Assembly: GCA_018241725.1 (NCBI GenBank)
Contig: JAFEDI010000105.1
Coordinates: 1 to 64,000 of the forward strand
Direction: 5' to 3'
Length of the DNA: 64,000 nt
From: Pseudomonadota bacterium
GTDB lineage: Bacteria; Pseudomonadota; Gammaproteobacteria; Burkholderiales; Rhodocyclaceae
Shown here: in pieces, positions 26,601 through 34,578 of the stretch
How the letters are laid out: every line of letters begins with the position of its first letter
How positions within the stretch are numbered: the stretch's first letter is position 1
The notes under the pieces: generated by a model
Seen by the model: the letters and a program-made list of their open reading frames with translations, nothing else
Database searches by the model: none
Told to the model about the DNA's origin: nothing
Program-made: the position numbers and the translations under genes

Positions 26601-29183
26601 CGCTTCACCAACGGCGCCATCGTCATTGGCATCGGACGCATCGGCCAGCTGTCGGCCGGCGAGCTGGCCCAGTCGGTGGCCAAGGCAGTCGCCACCTATG
26701 CCAGCGAAGAGCTGGAAGCCGAGGAACTGAAGGACTCCGCCGCGCGGCAACAGCCCCTCAGCGTCGGCATCAGCGCCCTGCTGATCGGCGCCGGCATCGG
26801 CGAGCTGAGCCTCGCCGACTCAGTGGCCGCCACCCTGCGTGGCCACCGGGACGCCCGCCTGCGCCTGGAGCGCGCCGGGCTTGCCGGCAAGCTGCGCCTC
26901 GACCGGCTGGACTTCATCGAACTCCTCGAAGACCGCGCCATCAACGCCCTGCGTGCCGCACAAGACTCGGTCAGCGTGGATCGCGCGCTGGGGCGGGCCT
27001 TTTACGTGGATGCGACTGTCCGCCCCCACAAGGGCGGACAGCGGCGGGCCAGCAGCACGGCGGACGAAGGCAGCTGGCAGCGCATCGCCATCAGCGCGGT
27101 GGGCGGCGCCGACGACGGCACGCCGCGCCTGATGTTCGACGTCTACGGAGAACTGGCCCGTGCGGAGCGCACCTACAACGCGGTGCCCTTCAAGGACATC
27201 GAACGCTTCACCGACAGCCTGATCGGCACCACCGCCGACCAGCAGCAGGTCGGCTGCGCGCTGTTCGAACTGCTGATCCCCAACTGGCTGAAAGACCTGG
27301 CGCCCGACCGTCGGCGCGTTCAGCTCATCGTGGACAAGACCGCGGCTGCCTATCCATGGGAGCTGCTGCGCGACCGGGCCACCAAGGACGACTGCGACAG
27401 CGGCCAGCCCCTGTCGGTCCGCAGCGGCCTGATCCGCCAGCTGTCCACCGGCCAGTTCCGCCTCAACGTGCGGCGCAGCAGCGAATTCAAGGCACTGGTG
27501 GTCGGCAACCCGGATCTCGGCGCCTGGCAGCGCTACCTGCCGTCCCTGACCGGCGCCGAGAAGGAAGCCCAGGGCGTCTGCAGCCAGTTCGACGCGGCCG
27601 GCATCGAAACCTGCCTGCACATCCAGGACGAATCCCGCCAGATCCTCCTCGACCTGTTCTGCGGCGACTGGCGCATGCTGCACCTGTCCGGCCATGGCCT
27701 GTACCGGCAGGACATCCCCGCCACCGACGGCCTGCCGGAAGTCCGCAAGGCCACCGGCATGGTGATCGGCGGCGGCGACCTGCTGACGCCCGCCCACATC
27801 GAGCAGATGCGGGCCGTGCCCGATTTCGTCTTCATCAACTGCTGCAGCCTCGGCCGAATCGAGGAAAGGCCGGACGGAGCCCCGGCGTCGGCCCGCCCCG
27901 GCAGCCCCGGCCTGGCCGCCAACCTGGCCACCCAGCTCATCGAGATCGGCGTGCGCTGCGTGATCGCCGCCGGCTGGGAGGTGCTGGACGACGCCGCTCA
28001 ACTGTTCGCCGAAACCTTCTACGAACACTTCCTGGACGGCACCAACTTCGGCGAGTCTGTACTGGCGGCCCGCAGCGCGACCTTCGACGCTTACGGCAGC
28101 TCCAACACCTGGGGCGCCTATCAGTGCTACGGTGACCCGGGCTTCGTGCTGCCACGTCCACAACGCAGCGTCGCGCCCAAGGCCAAGCCCGCCAACTACG
28201 ACCACTACCTGGCCGCATCGGAAGTCCTCTGCGAACTGGAACGCCTGACCCTGCGCGCCAGCCACGCACTGACCCTTGACAAGGACGCCGCCGCCTATGC
28301 CAAGCGCCACGCCAAGGCTTTGCAAGCCCTGTGCGAACGCCAGGGCTGGATCGGACAGGGCAACATCCTGGAGGCCTTCGGCGCGCTCATGGGCGAATAC
28401 AGTCGCCATGATGAGGCCATCGACTTCTACCGGCGCGCCCTCGCCGCCCCTGACGCCAGCGCATCGCGCAAGGCCGAGGAGCAACTCGCCAACATGCTGA
28501 CGCGGCGCGCCAAGGTCCTGGCAGACGACGAGAAGGCTACCGAGGCGCTGCTCATCCTCGACGAGGCAGCGGCCATCCTCGCCATCGACACCCGCCACCG
28601 CCCGGCCAGCGCCGAACGGCTCAGCCTCCAGGGAGCGGTGGACAAGCGCCGCCTGGGTTGCCATCTGCAAAGTGGCGACACGGCTGCGGCTTTGAAGGCA
28701 CTCGACGGCATGCACGATGCGTACCGGCGCGCCACCGCTCAGGCCCGCCTGGAGGGTGGCGACATCCGCTACCCGGCCCTCAACGCCGCCAACGCCAGCA
28801 CACTGCTCGGGCTCACCGCCGGCTTTCCGGACGGCGAACCGGCCACCACGCGGGCCCTGCTCAAATCCCTGCGCGAACAAGCCGCCTCGCCCGCCAAAGA
28901 CTTCTGGTCCCGCGCCGGTCAGGCCGACCTGCAACTGGCCGACGGCCTGCTCGAACTCGCCGCTGGCGGACGCGGCGGCGCCAGGCGGCTGGGCGACGCC
29001 AAGGCCGCCTATGTGACGCTGGCCGGCAGCAGCGCCACGCCTCGGGAGCGGGAGTCCGTCGCCTCCACCATCGACATCCTGCTGCAGGCCCTGCAGAAGC
29101 TAGCTGCGGCGGCCGGGCGGGAACAGGCGGCAGCGGACGCCGTCGCCGCGCTGGGCGAAATCCGGGCCACGCTGGCCACCTAG
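23625..29183 (+). CDS. giant protein with two alpha/beta-hydrolase domains and a CHAT caspase-like protease
   Basis: 1852 residues, no signal peptide or membrane helix, preceded by GGGGGAG. First lipase/esterase-like domain: oxyanion HGTGSS (about 184-189) and nucleophile Ser251 in SHSRGG. Second: VVLVPGLCGSQ (about 541-551) and Ser648 in VHSMGG, resembling LCAT/PGAP1-type lipases; a late His is in SVHGDMPKA. Residues about 870-1200 form an unknown central region. A CHAT peptidase follows with catalytic His1357 in LHLSGHG and Cys1407 in FINCCSLG. The tail (about 1550-1850) is helical and TPR-like around 1580-1640. Combining lipid/ester hydrolysis with a caspase-like protease in one cytoplasmic polypeptide suggests a regulated self-processing or immune-type effector; this is inference. 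Neighbours (GNAT, prfC) give no clue. Confidence 0.8.
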   Translation: MPGTLKLRVNGRRQDKEGEAGLWLTRQGRTADLFAGIEASAIEIAGSARGAGDDLVQEIPDGALVEVELEGGLRFWTSAEDLRARLGDPHAGDARGLNDDESWSLPTSLSLPGAQRGFVGQLALKALRWLNIKPDDVLRNTIIDKVQNRAIPVEGVFPLRADGTLGPRLTAPIPDGGPALLLLHGTGSSTAGSFGRLWQDQKERWQALREHYGERIYALEHWTLTRSPIENALDAARLLPKKGRISFLSHSRGGLVGELLCIDPDGFDLPEAQQALGPRASDDADQAAAIKRHRDALGSLVNELRSRPELSIERFVRAACPARGTSLAGDKLDQWGSLMVLAAIGLEMKASESRGLFEVPELLQTGLDMVTETVASVLASRRRVDQLPGLQAMMPGAPLLGVINAAPARGELYVIAGDAAPVEGDRLAALRIWLADRFYERDHDLVVDTRSMLDGAIRPTSANAPRCRVQFRSGSDVNHFRYFHNDDSAAAVVAALVQAPDADSLFHDYHGDWPLPDVTGEQARGLFGPRAQPDPDQPRGTVVLVPGLCGSQLLVNKSEVWASILSLAGGAFRDKLAINDDVQPGLPLADTYVPLANSLRQRGYKVDMYGYDWRKPLATAVDGLAQRIKDAIAATAPERKPVHIVVHSMGGVLLRATFAAHPELWNAWNNHPGDPRVLMLGTPNQGSHSITLLLTGRDSFFRQLALLDLCHSQEELLETAGQFPGVMELLPWAAGGDDQHIRNADTWNAFRQADAKAKWPLPPADVLGQSAALWETLDKSDPLLSSPRLVYVAGLADQTPEQAIVDAAGRFQILCTPEGDGRVPWSTGIPDSCRKGGRVYYVRSVHGDMPKATDAHDGYLELLEKGRSDRLSAQPPVSRGAVALQPWRSDAADAALYPSRGELLAAATGGAVRSARKAVRGGYRTEVRVLHGDVMYAESAVLVGHTWGANALEFAEKLLDQALGGRMQKRLDAGLHAGALSTFSIYRKRPNERFTNGAIVIGIGRIGQLSAGELAQSVAKAVATYASEELEAEELKDSAARQQPLSVGISALLIGAGIGELSLADSVAATLRGHRDARLRLERAGLAGKLRLDRLDFIELLEDRAINALRAAQDSVSVDRALGRAFYVDATVRPHKGGQRRASSTADEGSWQRIAISAVGGADDGTPRLMFDVYGELARAERTYNAVPFKDIERFTDSLIGTTADQQQVGCALFELLIPNWLKDLAPDRRRVQLIVDKTAAAYPWELLRDRATKDDCDSGQPLSVRSGLIRQLSTGQFRLNVRRSSEFKALVVGNPDLGAWQRYLPSLTGAEKEAQGVCSQFDAAGIETCLHIQDESRQILLDLFCGDWRMLHLSGHGLYRQDIPATDGLPEVRKATGMVIGGGDLLTPAHIEQMRAVPDFVFINCCSLGRIEERPDGAPASARPGSPGLAANLATQLIEIGVRCVIAAGWEVLDDAAQLFAETFYEHFLDGTNFGESVLAARSATFDAYGSSNTWGAYQCYGDPGFVLPRPQRSVAPKAKPANYDHYLAASEVLCELERLTLRASHALTLDKDAAAYAKRHAKALQALCERQGWIGQGNILEAFGALMGEYSRHDEAIDFYRRALAAPDASASRKAEEQLANMLTRRAKVLADDEKATEALLILDEAAAILAIDTRHRPASAERLSLQGAVDKRRLGCHLQSGDTAAALKALDGMHDAYRRATAQARLEGGDIRYPALNAANASTLLGLTAGFPDGEPATTRALLKSLREQAASPAKDFWSRAGQADLQLADGLLELAAGGRGGARRLGDAKAAYVTLAGSSATPRERESVASTIDILLQALQKLAAAAGREQAAADAVAALGEIRATLAT

Positions 29184-29267
29184 CCCACACACCAACCGGT
29201 GGTCGCCCCCGGGGCGGCCGCCGGCTGCCTGTATAATCGCCACCTTTCCGTCTTACCGCACCGCATC

Positions 29268-30839
29268 ATGTCCGCCACCCAGGAAATCGCCCGCCGTCGC
29301 ACCTTCGCGATCATTTCCCACCCCGACGCGGGTAAAACCACGCTGACCGAAAAGCTGCTCTGGTTCGGCGGCGCCATCCAGGTGGCCGGCGAAATCCGCG
29401 CCCGCAAGGCCGCGCGCCACGCTACCTCCGACTGGATGGAACTGGAAAAGCAGCGCGGCATCTCGGTCACCTCGTCGGTGATGCAGTTCCCGTACCGCGA
29501 ATGCGTCATCAACCTGCTCGACACCCCGGGCCACGAAGACTTCTCCGAAGACACCTACCGCACCCTCACCGCGGTGGACTCGGCGGTGATGGTCATCGAC
29601 TCGGTGAACGGCGTCGAAGCCCAGACCATCAAGCTGCTCAACGTGTGCCGCCTGCGCGACACGCCCATCGTCACCTTCATCAACAAGCTCGACCGGGAAG
29701 GCCGCGAACCCATCGACCTGCTCGACGAGATCGAATCGGTGCTGGGCATGCAGTGCGCCCCGATGACCTGGCCGATCGGCATGGGCAAGCGCTTCCGCGG
29801 TGTGTATCACCTGTACAACGACACCATCCAGTTCTTCGACCCCAAGGCCGAAAAGGGCACCTCGGAGATCATCCAGGGCCTCGACAACCCGCGCCTCGAC
29901 GAAGTGATCGGCGAGCAAGCCGACGAGCTGCGCATGGACATCGAACTGGTGCGCGGCGCGTCGCACACCTTCGACCGCGAGGCCTACCTGGGCGGCAAGC
30001 AGTGCCCGGTGTTCTTCGGCTCGGCAGTGAACAACTTCGGCGTGCAGAGCCTGCTCGACGCCGTGGTGGACCTCTCCCCTGCCCCGCTGGCCCGCCCGGC
30101 CAAGACCCGCCAGGTGGCACCGGACGAGGAGAAGTTCTCCGGCTTCGTGTTCAAGATCCAGGCCAACATGGACCCCAAGCACCGCGACCGCATCGCCTTC
30201 ATCCGCGTCTGCGCCGGCCGCTTCGAGCGCGGCGGCAAGCTCAAGCAGGTGTCCACCGGCAAGAGCCTGGCCATCAACAACGCCATCACCTTCATGGCGC
30301 AAGACCGCAACACCACCGACGAAGCCTGGGCCGGCGACATCATCGGCATTCCCAACCACGGCACCATCCACCTCGGCGACACCTTCACCGAGGGCGAAGA
30401 CCTGCAGTTCACCGGCATCCCCAGCTTCGCGCCGGAATACTTCCGCCGCGCCCAGATCAAGAACCCGCTGAAGATGAAGCAGCTGCAGAAAGGCCTCGAG
30501 CAGCTCGCCCAGGAAGGCGCCACCCAGCTGTTCCGCCCCACCACCACCAACGAACTGATCCTCGGCGCCGTCGGCACCCTGCAGTTCGACGTGGTCGCCC
30601 ACCGGCTGGAGTTCGAATACGGCGTGGACGTGATGTTCGAATCCTGTAGCTACGCCACCGCCCGCTGGCTGCGCGGCTCCGACGCCGACCTCAAGGCCCT
30701 CGCCGACAAGTCCCCCGCCAACATGGCGCTGGACGGCAACGGCGACTACGTCTACCTCGCCCCCAACCGCGTCAACCTGCAAATGGCCCAGGAACGCTTC
30801 CCCAACATCAAGTTCCTGGAAACGCGGGAAATCTACTGA
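29268..30839 (+). CDS. prfC: peptide chain release factor 3
   Basis: 523 residues from [10 protein letters not shown]; the longer frame enters the promoter area, where TATAAT lies at 29232-29237. Translational GTPase: P-loop SHPDAGKTT, switch [10 protein letters not shown], specificity loop [10 protein letters not shown], then domains II and III ending KFLETREIY as in RF3. It recycles RF1/RF2 from terminated ribosomes. It is the last conserved gene before the integron, whose intI remnant converges with it. Confidence 0.97.
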   Translation: MSATQEIARRRTFAIISHPDAGKTTLTEKLLWFGGAIQVAGEIRARKAARHATSDWMELEKQRGISVTSSVMQFPYRECVINLLDTPGHEDFSEDTYRTLTAVDSAVMVIDSVNGVEAQTIKLLNVCRLRDTPIVTFINKLDREGREPIDLLDEIESVLGMQCAPMTWPIGMGKRFRGVYHLYNDTIQFFDPKAEKGTSEIIQGLDNPRLDEVIGEQADELRMDIELVRGASHTFDREAYLGGKQCPVFFGSAVNNFGVQSLLDAVVDLSPAPLARPAKTRQVAPDEEKFSGFVFKIQANMDPKHRDRIAFIRVCAGRFERGGKLKQVSTGKSLAINNAITFMAQDRNTTDEAWAGDIIGIPNHGTIHLGDTFTEGEDLQFTGIPSFAPEYFRRAQIKNPLKMKQLQKGLEQLAQEGATQLFRPTTTNELILGAVGTLQFDVVAHRLEFEYGVDVMFESCSYATARWLRGSDADLKALADKSPANMALDGNGDYVYLAPNRVNLQMAQERFPNIKFLETREIY

Positions 30840-30864
30840 TTCGCCTTTCGCCCCCGTTTTGGCT

Positions 30865-30890
30865 GTGTGGGCGAATTCATTCGCCCACAC
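30865..30890. repeat. perfect 26-bp inverted repeat between prfC and the intI remnant
   Basis: Arms GTGTGGGCGAAT and ATTCGCCCACAC with a 2-bp centre TC, 25 bp after the prfC stop. There is no T-run, so it is a hairpin or a protein site rather than a standard terminator. Confidence 0.6.
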
Positions 30891-30908
30891 GCACATCCCA
30901 CGACACAC

Positions 30909-31221
30909 TCACAACGCCGCATCGAGCGGACTCACCACCCCGCGCCCGCCTTCTTGACCGCCCGCTGGACCCGCCGTTCATCCAGATGATGGCGGCGCTC
31001 ACGTTGCGCTCCACGGCCAGTGCGCCCAGAAATGCCTCCACCTCTGCCTTGCCCATGTCTCGCGGGTGCCGCTTGTCATGAAAGAATATGTAGCGTTTAA
31101 TCCATCCCAGATAGGCCTGCTCGGTTCTCAGGCTGTAGTGCTTGACCCGGATCCGCTCTCGAACCTGATCCAGCAACCGGGGCGACGAGGAAGGCGCAGC
31201 AAGAAGGGGTGACGACATCAT
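30909..31221 (-). pseudogene. intI: integron integrase remnant with two internal deletions
   Basis: Three pieces of an IntI-type tyrosine recombinase in order but in three frames. From the ATG at 31221 the N-terminal SAM-like domain is intact ([20 protein letters not shown], then [14 protein letters not shown] and [17 protein letters not shown]). Near 30992 it jumps in another frame to [16 protein letters not shown], which belongs before the third catalytic motif. Near 30950 it jumps again to [13 protein letters not shown] and a stop at 30909, the normal IntI C-terminus. The whole catalytic core with Arg, His-x-x-Arg and Tyr is lost, so the gene cannot make an active integrase. The minus orientation, facing away from the cassettes, is standard. 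Confidence 0.85.
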
Positions 31222-31241
31222 GGCGCAAAACTCCGCGAGCA

Positions 31242-31257
31242 CTGTTTTTATACACAG
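31242..31257 (-). promoter_or_regulatory. LexA (SOS) box of intI
   Basis: CTGTTTTTATACACAG fits CTGT-N8-ACAG exactly and lies 21-36 bp before the intI ATG. It overlaps a minus-strand TATAAA -10-like element. Integron integrases are commonly SOS-controlled through such a site. Confidence 0.75.
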
Positions 31258-31331
31258 CAACTTGGCACACCCCGGCGGCTTATGCGAACGTCGTGTGAGA
31301 CGCCAAGGGCGTCAGATGTCGTCTACTTCAC

Positions 31332-31338
31332 GTTAGGC
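31332..31338 (+). other. attI / first-cassette junction (core site GTTAGGC)
   Basis: GTTAGGC is a perfect GTTRRRY core, 111 bp from the intI start and 57 bp before the first cassette gene. The 31258-31331 stretch should be attI. The recombination point is between G and TT. Confidence 0.65.
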
Positions 31339-31395
31339 ATCTCGCTCTGACCTTATTTTTCGACACTTTCCCCTACAAGAAATAAAGGAGTGGCT

Positions 31396-31614
31396 ATGGC
31401 ATCAGACTATGTAGACCAATGCACAGAGAGAGCTTTTGACTCAATAAGTGAATTGAAAAAATCAGGAATAACCCCAGCCGCTCTGGAAATCAGCTCTGAT
31501 GTTTGGTCGCTTATTAATATGGGCGGAATCAATATGTTTCCGGGGCAGAAGATCTTCGCCGGCCTGGAGGTTATTGAACGCGAGGATTTAGTGGATCACA
31601 TTAAGGCAGTCTAG
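31396..31614 (+). CDS. cassette 1: small protein of unknown function
   Basis: 72 residues starting at ATG 5 nt after AAAGGAG. Acidic and soluble, with ALEISSDVWSLINMGGINMFPGQKIFAGLEVIERED; no signal peptide, membrane helix or recognised family. First cassette after attI, therefore the position usually best expressed in an integron. The sequence is visibly more A+T-rich than the chromosome around it. Confidence 0.6.
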   Translation: MASDYVDQCTERAFDSISELKKSGITPAALEISSDVWSLINMGGINMFPGQKIFAGLEVIEREDLVDHIKAV

Positions 31615-31665
31615 GAAGACTTGCACAGTGTGTTGCCAGCGCCACTCTATTTCGGTTGGTGCCAT

Positions 31666-31737
31666 GCCTAACATCCCGCTCCAGCCGACCGTAAAAAAGC
31701 TACGCTTTTTGCCGTCGGCTGAGCTTGCACGTTAGAG
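31666..31737 (+). repeat. attC site of cassette 1
   Basis: 72 bp from R'' GCCTAAC to R' GTTAGAG. Inner arms CAGCCGAC/GTCGGCTG enclose an A-rich/T-rich stem (TAAAAAAGC...GCTTTTT), so the bottom strand folds into the expected hairpin. Confidence 0.85.
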
Positions 31738-31750
31738 ATCAGGACACACC

Positions 31751-32611
31751 ATGTCTCAAAATGGCCGCGGCAGGCCTCTTACAAGTATCAAAGGCTTTAT
31801 CGATCGGATTGACGGGTTGTCAGCTGGGAAAGACGAACGCTTATTCTTTCGTGGTCACTCAAATCGTGATGATTACTTCATTGAACCGTCTGTTTTCAGA
31901 AAAAGTCGGGAAGATAACAGTCACAAAGGAAAGGATGTTGAACACATCCTATTTCGTGAGCTAATAACGACAAATCCATCTGAATTTCAGGGAGATACAT
32001 CAACCCTAGAGAGATTGGCGCGGATGCAACATCATTCAAGCCCCACAAGGCTTCTCGACATCACATCCAATCCACTCGTGTCTCTCTACTTCGCCTGCAA
32101 AAACCATGACGACAAACACGCAGAGGTTATTGTTCTTCGCGTCAAGGAAACTGAAATAAAATTCTTTGACAGCGACACCGCGAGTTGCATTGCAAACTTG
32201 GCAAGAATGACGAAGGAAGACAAGGACAGCCTTGACCTTACTTTGTCTGTAGAGGCATTCAATGCCGACACCCAAGATGAAGTGTCTCGACTCCTGCATT
32301 TTATCCGGGAGGAGAAGCCGTACTTCAGAAACAAAATAATTCCTTCAGATCTGAAGCGTGTTCTCGTGGTTCGGCCAAAATTGAACAGCAAGCGTATCCT
32401 CGCTCAAGCTGGAGCGTTTCTCTTGTTTGGGCAGGTCGGCAGAATCGATGACGAACCTGTGGCTGGCGTTTCAATCGAGCGAATCATCATTGACAAATCC
32501 AGCAAAAAAACAATCCGGGACAAGCTGGACGCACTTAACATCAATGAGGGCTCACTCTATTTGGATATCGACAGCTATGCCAGTTATCTCAAGAAGAAAC
32601 ATAAGCTCTAA
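31751..32611 (+). CDS. cassette 2: FRG-domain protein
   Basis: 286 residues. FRG domain defined by the FFRGHSNRDDYFIEPSVFR block (about 32-50) that names it, and the family hallmark MQHHSSPTRLLDITSNPLVSLYFA (about 92-115). The C-terminal half is helical with basic ends. FRG proteins recur in prophages, mobile islands and defence neighbourhoods; some are part of abortive-infection systems, but the biochemical activity is not settled. The stop codon TAA is inside the R'' end of its own attC, as is common for cassettes. No antitoxin-like partner in the same cassette. Confidence 0.8.
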   Translation: MSQNGRGRPLTSIKGFIDRIDGLSAGKDERLFFRGHSNRDDYFIEPSVFRKSREDNSHKGKDVEHILFRELITTNPSEFQGDTSTLERLARMQHHSSPTRLLDITSNPLVSLYFACKNHDDKHAEVIVLRVKETEIKFFDSDTASCIANLARMTKEDKDSLDLTLSVEAFNADTQDEVSRLLHFIREEKPYFRNKIIPSDLKRVLVVRPKLNSKRILAQAGAFLLFGQVGRIDDEPVAGVSIERIIIDKSSKKTIRDKLDALNINEGSLYLDIDSYASYLKKKHKL

Positions 32612-32704
32612 CAATTCCGTCGAGAGGGACCGCCCACAAGCTGCGCTTGTGGGTTCCCTTCGCGGCTTAGCCGCTACGGCGGCCCCTCACGTTAAACGTT
32701 AGCG
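32606..32704 (+). repeat. attC site of cassette 2
   Basis: 99 bp, R'' CTCTAAC to R' GTTAGCG, with long inverted arms (GAGAGGGACCGCC...GGCGGCCCCTC) and an internal hairpin CCCACAAGC/GCTTGTGGG. Nearly the same as the attC of cassette 6. Confidence 0.9.
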
Positions 32705-32717
32705 CTCAAGGAATACC

Positions 32718-33410
32718 ATGGCCGGCCGCCCTCCAGAAGTCGAACACGTAAAGCAAACCTTTCTCAGTGAAGTTGCTTCAGCTAGAGGTTTGGTAGATGC
32801 AATTCGTGCCATTCCGCCAAAGGTTCGGCCATCAAACGCGATTGGCCTTCATCCGAAGCATGCACAGCAGGTTGTCGAGTTGGCGTTTATGGGCGTCGTG
32901 GCCGCATGGGAAGAATTTCTTGAGCGCTCTCTCGTTCGCTACTTGGCTGGTGCTCGAACGGCGAGCGGCTATCGCCCAACGCCAAAGCACGGAGCCGCCA
33001 ACAATATTCAGCACGCCTATGAACTGCTATCCCAAGACTCCGGTTATGACTCTACAAGAAACTATTTGAAAGCTAGTGACCCTCGGTGGGTTCGCATCAG
33101 CGCAGACTTCTTTTTCAGTCATCATTCATATTCCTGTCTGCAAACCAAGGTTGATCTAATCAAGCACGCATCCTCAATTCGAAACCGCGTAGCGCATAGC
33201 TCAGAGAAATGTAGGTCGGACTTCAAAGCCACAGCAATTTACTTTCTTCAGCCTCACAACAACACACTTCCGCAGGGCTTCGGTCCCGGTAAGTTGCTCT
33301 CCGAGCCAGTGCAAAGACATTTCGGCCAACAAGCAATACAGGCAGGTCGTTCCCACATTGCCTCTTACTTTCGAATGTATGAAGATCTTGCAAACAGCAT
33401 TGTGCCGTGA
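32718..33410 (+). CDS. cassette 3: HEPN-like (RxxxxH) protein, possible ribonuclease toxin
   Basis: 230 residues, helical. The motif Arg155-Asn-Arg-Val-Ala-His160 near the C-terminus fits the HEPN RNase signature R-x4-H with the common Asn after Arg. An upstream helix ELAFMGVVAAWEEFLERSLVRYLAG (about 55-79) fits the RiboL-PSP-HEPN/MAE_28990 group. Such proteins cut RNA in toxin-antitoxin and antiviral systems. No separate antitoxin is encoded, so it may be self-limited or triggered by infection. AAGGAA precedes the ATG. Confidence 0.65.
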   Translation: MAGRPPEVEHVKQTFLSEVASARGLVDAIRAIPPKVRPSNAIGLHPKHAQQVVELAFMGVVAAWEEFLERSLVRYLAGARTASGYRPTPKHGAANNIQHAYELLSQDSGYDSTRNYLKASDPRWVRISADFFFSHHSYSCLQTKVDLIKHASSIRNRVAHSSEKCRSDFKATAIYFLQPHNNTLPQGFGPGKLLSEPVQRHFGQQAIQAGRSHIASYFRMYEDLANSIVP

Positions 33411-33424
33411 GAGAGCTAACCCTG

Positions 33425-34473
33425 CTCTAAGGACTTCCCCGTCAAGCACCATTTTCCAATGACCGGCCGCCAGGCCGGTTTTCCTTTCCTGCCTCGCTGC
33501 TTTGTTTCCCGACGCTTGCACACGCAACGGATCGGACAGACAGACTGCCTCTCTCTAATCGGCCTTGATCGGGTCTCGCCCGGGGCCATGCGACTAACCG
33601 CACCAGCAGGCCTCAATCGTTCGTCGGCGGGGTCAGGGAAACAGGGATCAGCCGTTTCTCTTTTTGATCCGCCATCAGGTTAGCCAGGCTCTCTGCTGGT
33701 CGGTCTGACCTGTTCGTCTATCGCTGATGTGCAGTTGCCATTGCTCGGTTGTGCTCAGCCCCGTTGCCAGGCCTGTGGGTTGTAGGACTCGCCCTTGGCC
33801 AGCACTGCCCACAGTTGCCGGGCGTGCTTGTTGGCGATGGCGACCAAGGTCTTGTGATAGCCGATCCGCCCGTTGAGCACGACGATCCACTGTTGCAGAC
33901 GAGTCAGCTTTTCAGGGGATTCCCGCCGCTGTTTTCGGAGCGTCGCCGCCAAGACGCTACGCGCACCTTGCACAAGCAGGGTGCGCAAGTAGTCGTCCCC
34001 TCGCCGCGTGATCCGACCAAGCTTCGTCTTGCCCCCGCTGCCCGACTGACTGGGCGTGAGACCGAGCCACGCTCAGCATCAGCTCTGTCGTTCTTGACCG
34101 ACTGGTGCTTGCGATAGGGGCGGACGAACTCCGCAGCCATCAGGCGCGGTGCCAGGCCCAGACGCTGTGCCGTGCGGCCCCAATGGTGGGCGCTGCCACA
34201 CGCTTCCATACCGATCACTGTGCCCGTCGGCAGCGTGCTGAGCCAAGTCAGAAAGCCCGCCCGGTTGAACTCCCGCCGCTCCACGATCCGACCGGTGCAG
34301 TCTGCCACGCAGGCCACGAAGACGTTCTTTGCCAGATCTACACCAACAGTCGTAGTATCCATTTCGACTTCCCTCCTCGCCGTTTCAGATTGAGCTTAAG
34401 CAATTCAATCTTGGCATTTGGATGCCGGGTGGCAAGCCCACCACCAGGTGGGTGGGGGAAGTCCTTTTGTAGT
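33425..34473 (-). mobile_element. decayed IS110-family element (IS1111-attC type) inserted in an attC
   Basis: About 1.05 kb, shorter than the usual 1.4-1.5 kb because the transposase lost its middle. Subterminal inverted repeats AAGGACTTCCCC (33429-33440) and GGGGAAGTCCTT (34455-34466) are perfect over 12 bp, 4 bp and 7 bp from the inferred ends, the asymmetric layout of the IS1111 group. No target duplication is seen. Insertion inside attC next to R'' is the known habit of the IS1111-attC subgroup. The end beside the transposase stop also contains an ACCGGCC-GCCA-GGCCGGT hairpin. Confidence 0.75.
33755..34362 (-). pseudogene. IS110-family transposase, internally deleted and frameshifted
   Basis: The N-terminal RuvC-like DEDD domain is present from the ATG at 34362: VGVDLAKNVF, GMEACGSAHHWGR, RPYRKHQSVKNDRADAE. 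It then joins, out of frame, to the C-terminal half AWLGLTPSQSGSGGKTKLG, RGDDYLRTLLVQGARSV and LANKHARQLWAVL. About 150 residues between the two, including the coiled-coil linker, are missing. It cannot encode a working transposase. Confidence 0.85.
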
Positions 34474-34578
34474 CGGTCGAGGCGCGGCTTCGCCGCTGGG
34501 ACGCTACGCCGGCAAGCCGGCTCCGCGCCCCTCACCTCCAACGTTGGGCCTCACTAAACCGTATCGCATGGAATCGTT

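Larger units (their letters stand above)
33414..34549 (+). repeat. attC site of cassette 3, split by an IS
   Basis: R'' AGCTAAC (33414-33420) plus CCTG, then the IS, then CGGTCGAGGCGCGGC... up to R' GTTGGGC (34543-34549). Removing the IS rejoins an attC of normal size (about 87 bp) with a good hairpin (GCGCGGC/GCCGGC arms). Confidence 0.7.

Noticed and set aside
26820-28934. 704-residue open frame antisense to the CHAT protein
   Set aside because: High-G+C shadow frame; Gly/Val/Ala-rich composition without motifs, while the + strand carries complete catalytic motifs.
29253-30908. 551-residue open frame antisense to prfC
   Set aside because: prfC is certain; the antisense frame has no conserved features.
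33416-33616. Short frame sharing a KGKPAWRP block with 36811-37008
   Set aside because: The similarity comes from the repeated IS end, not from a conserved protein.
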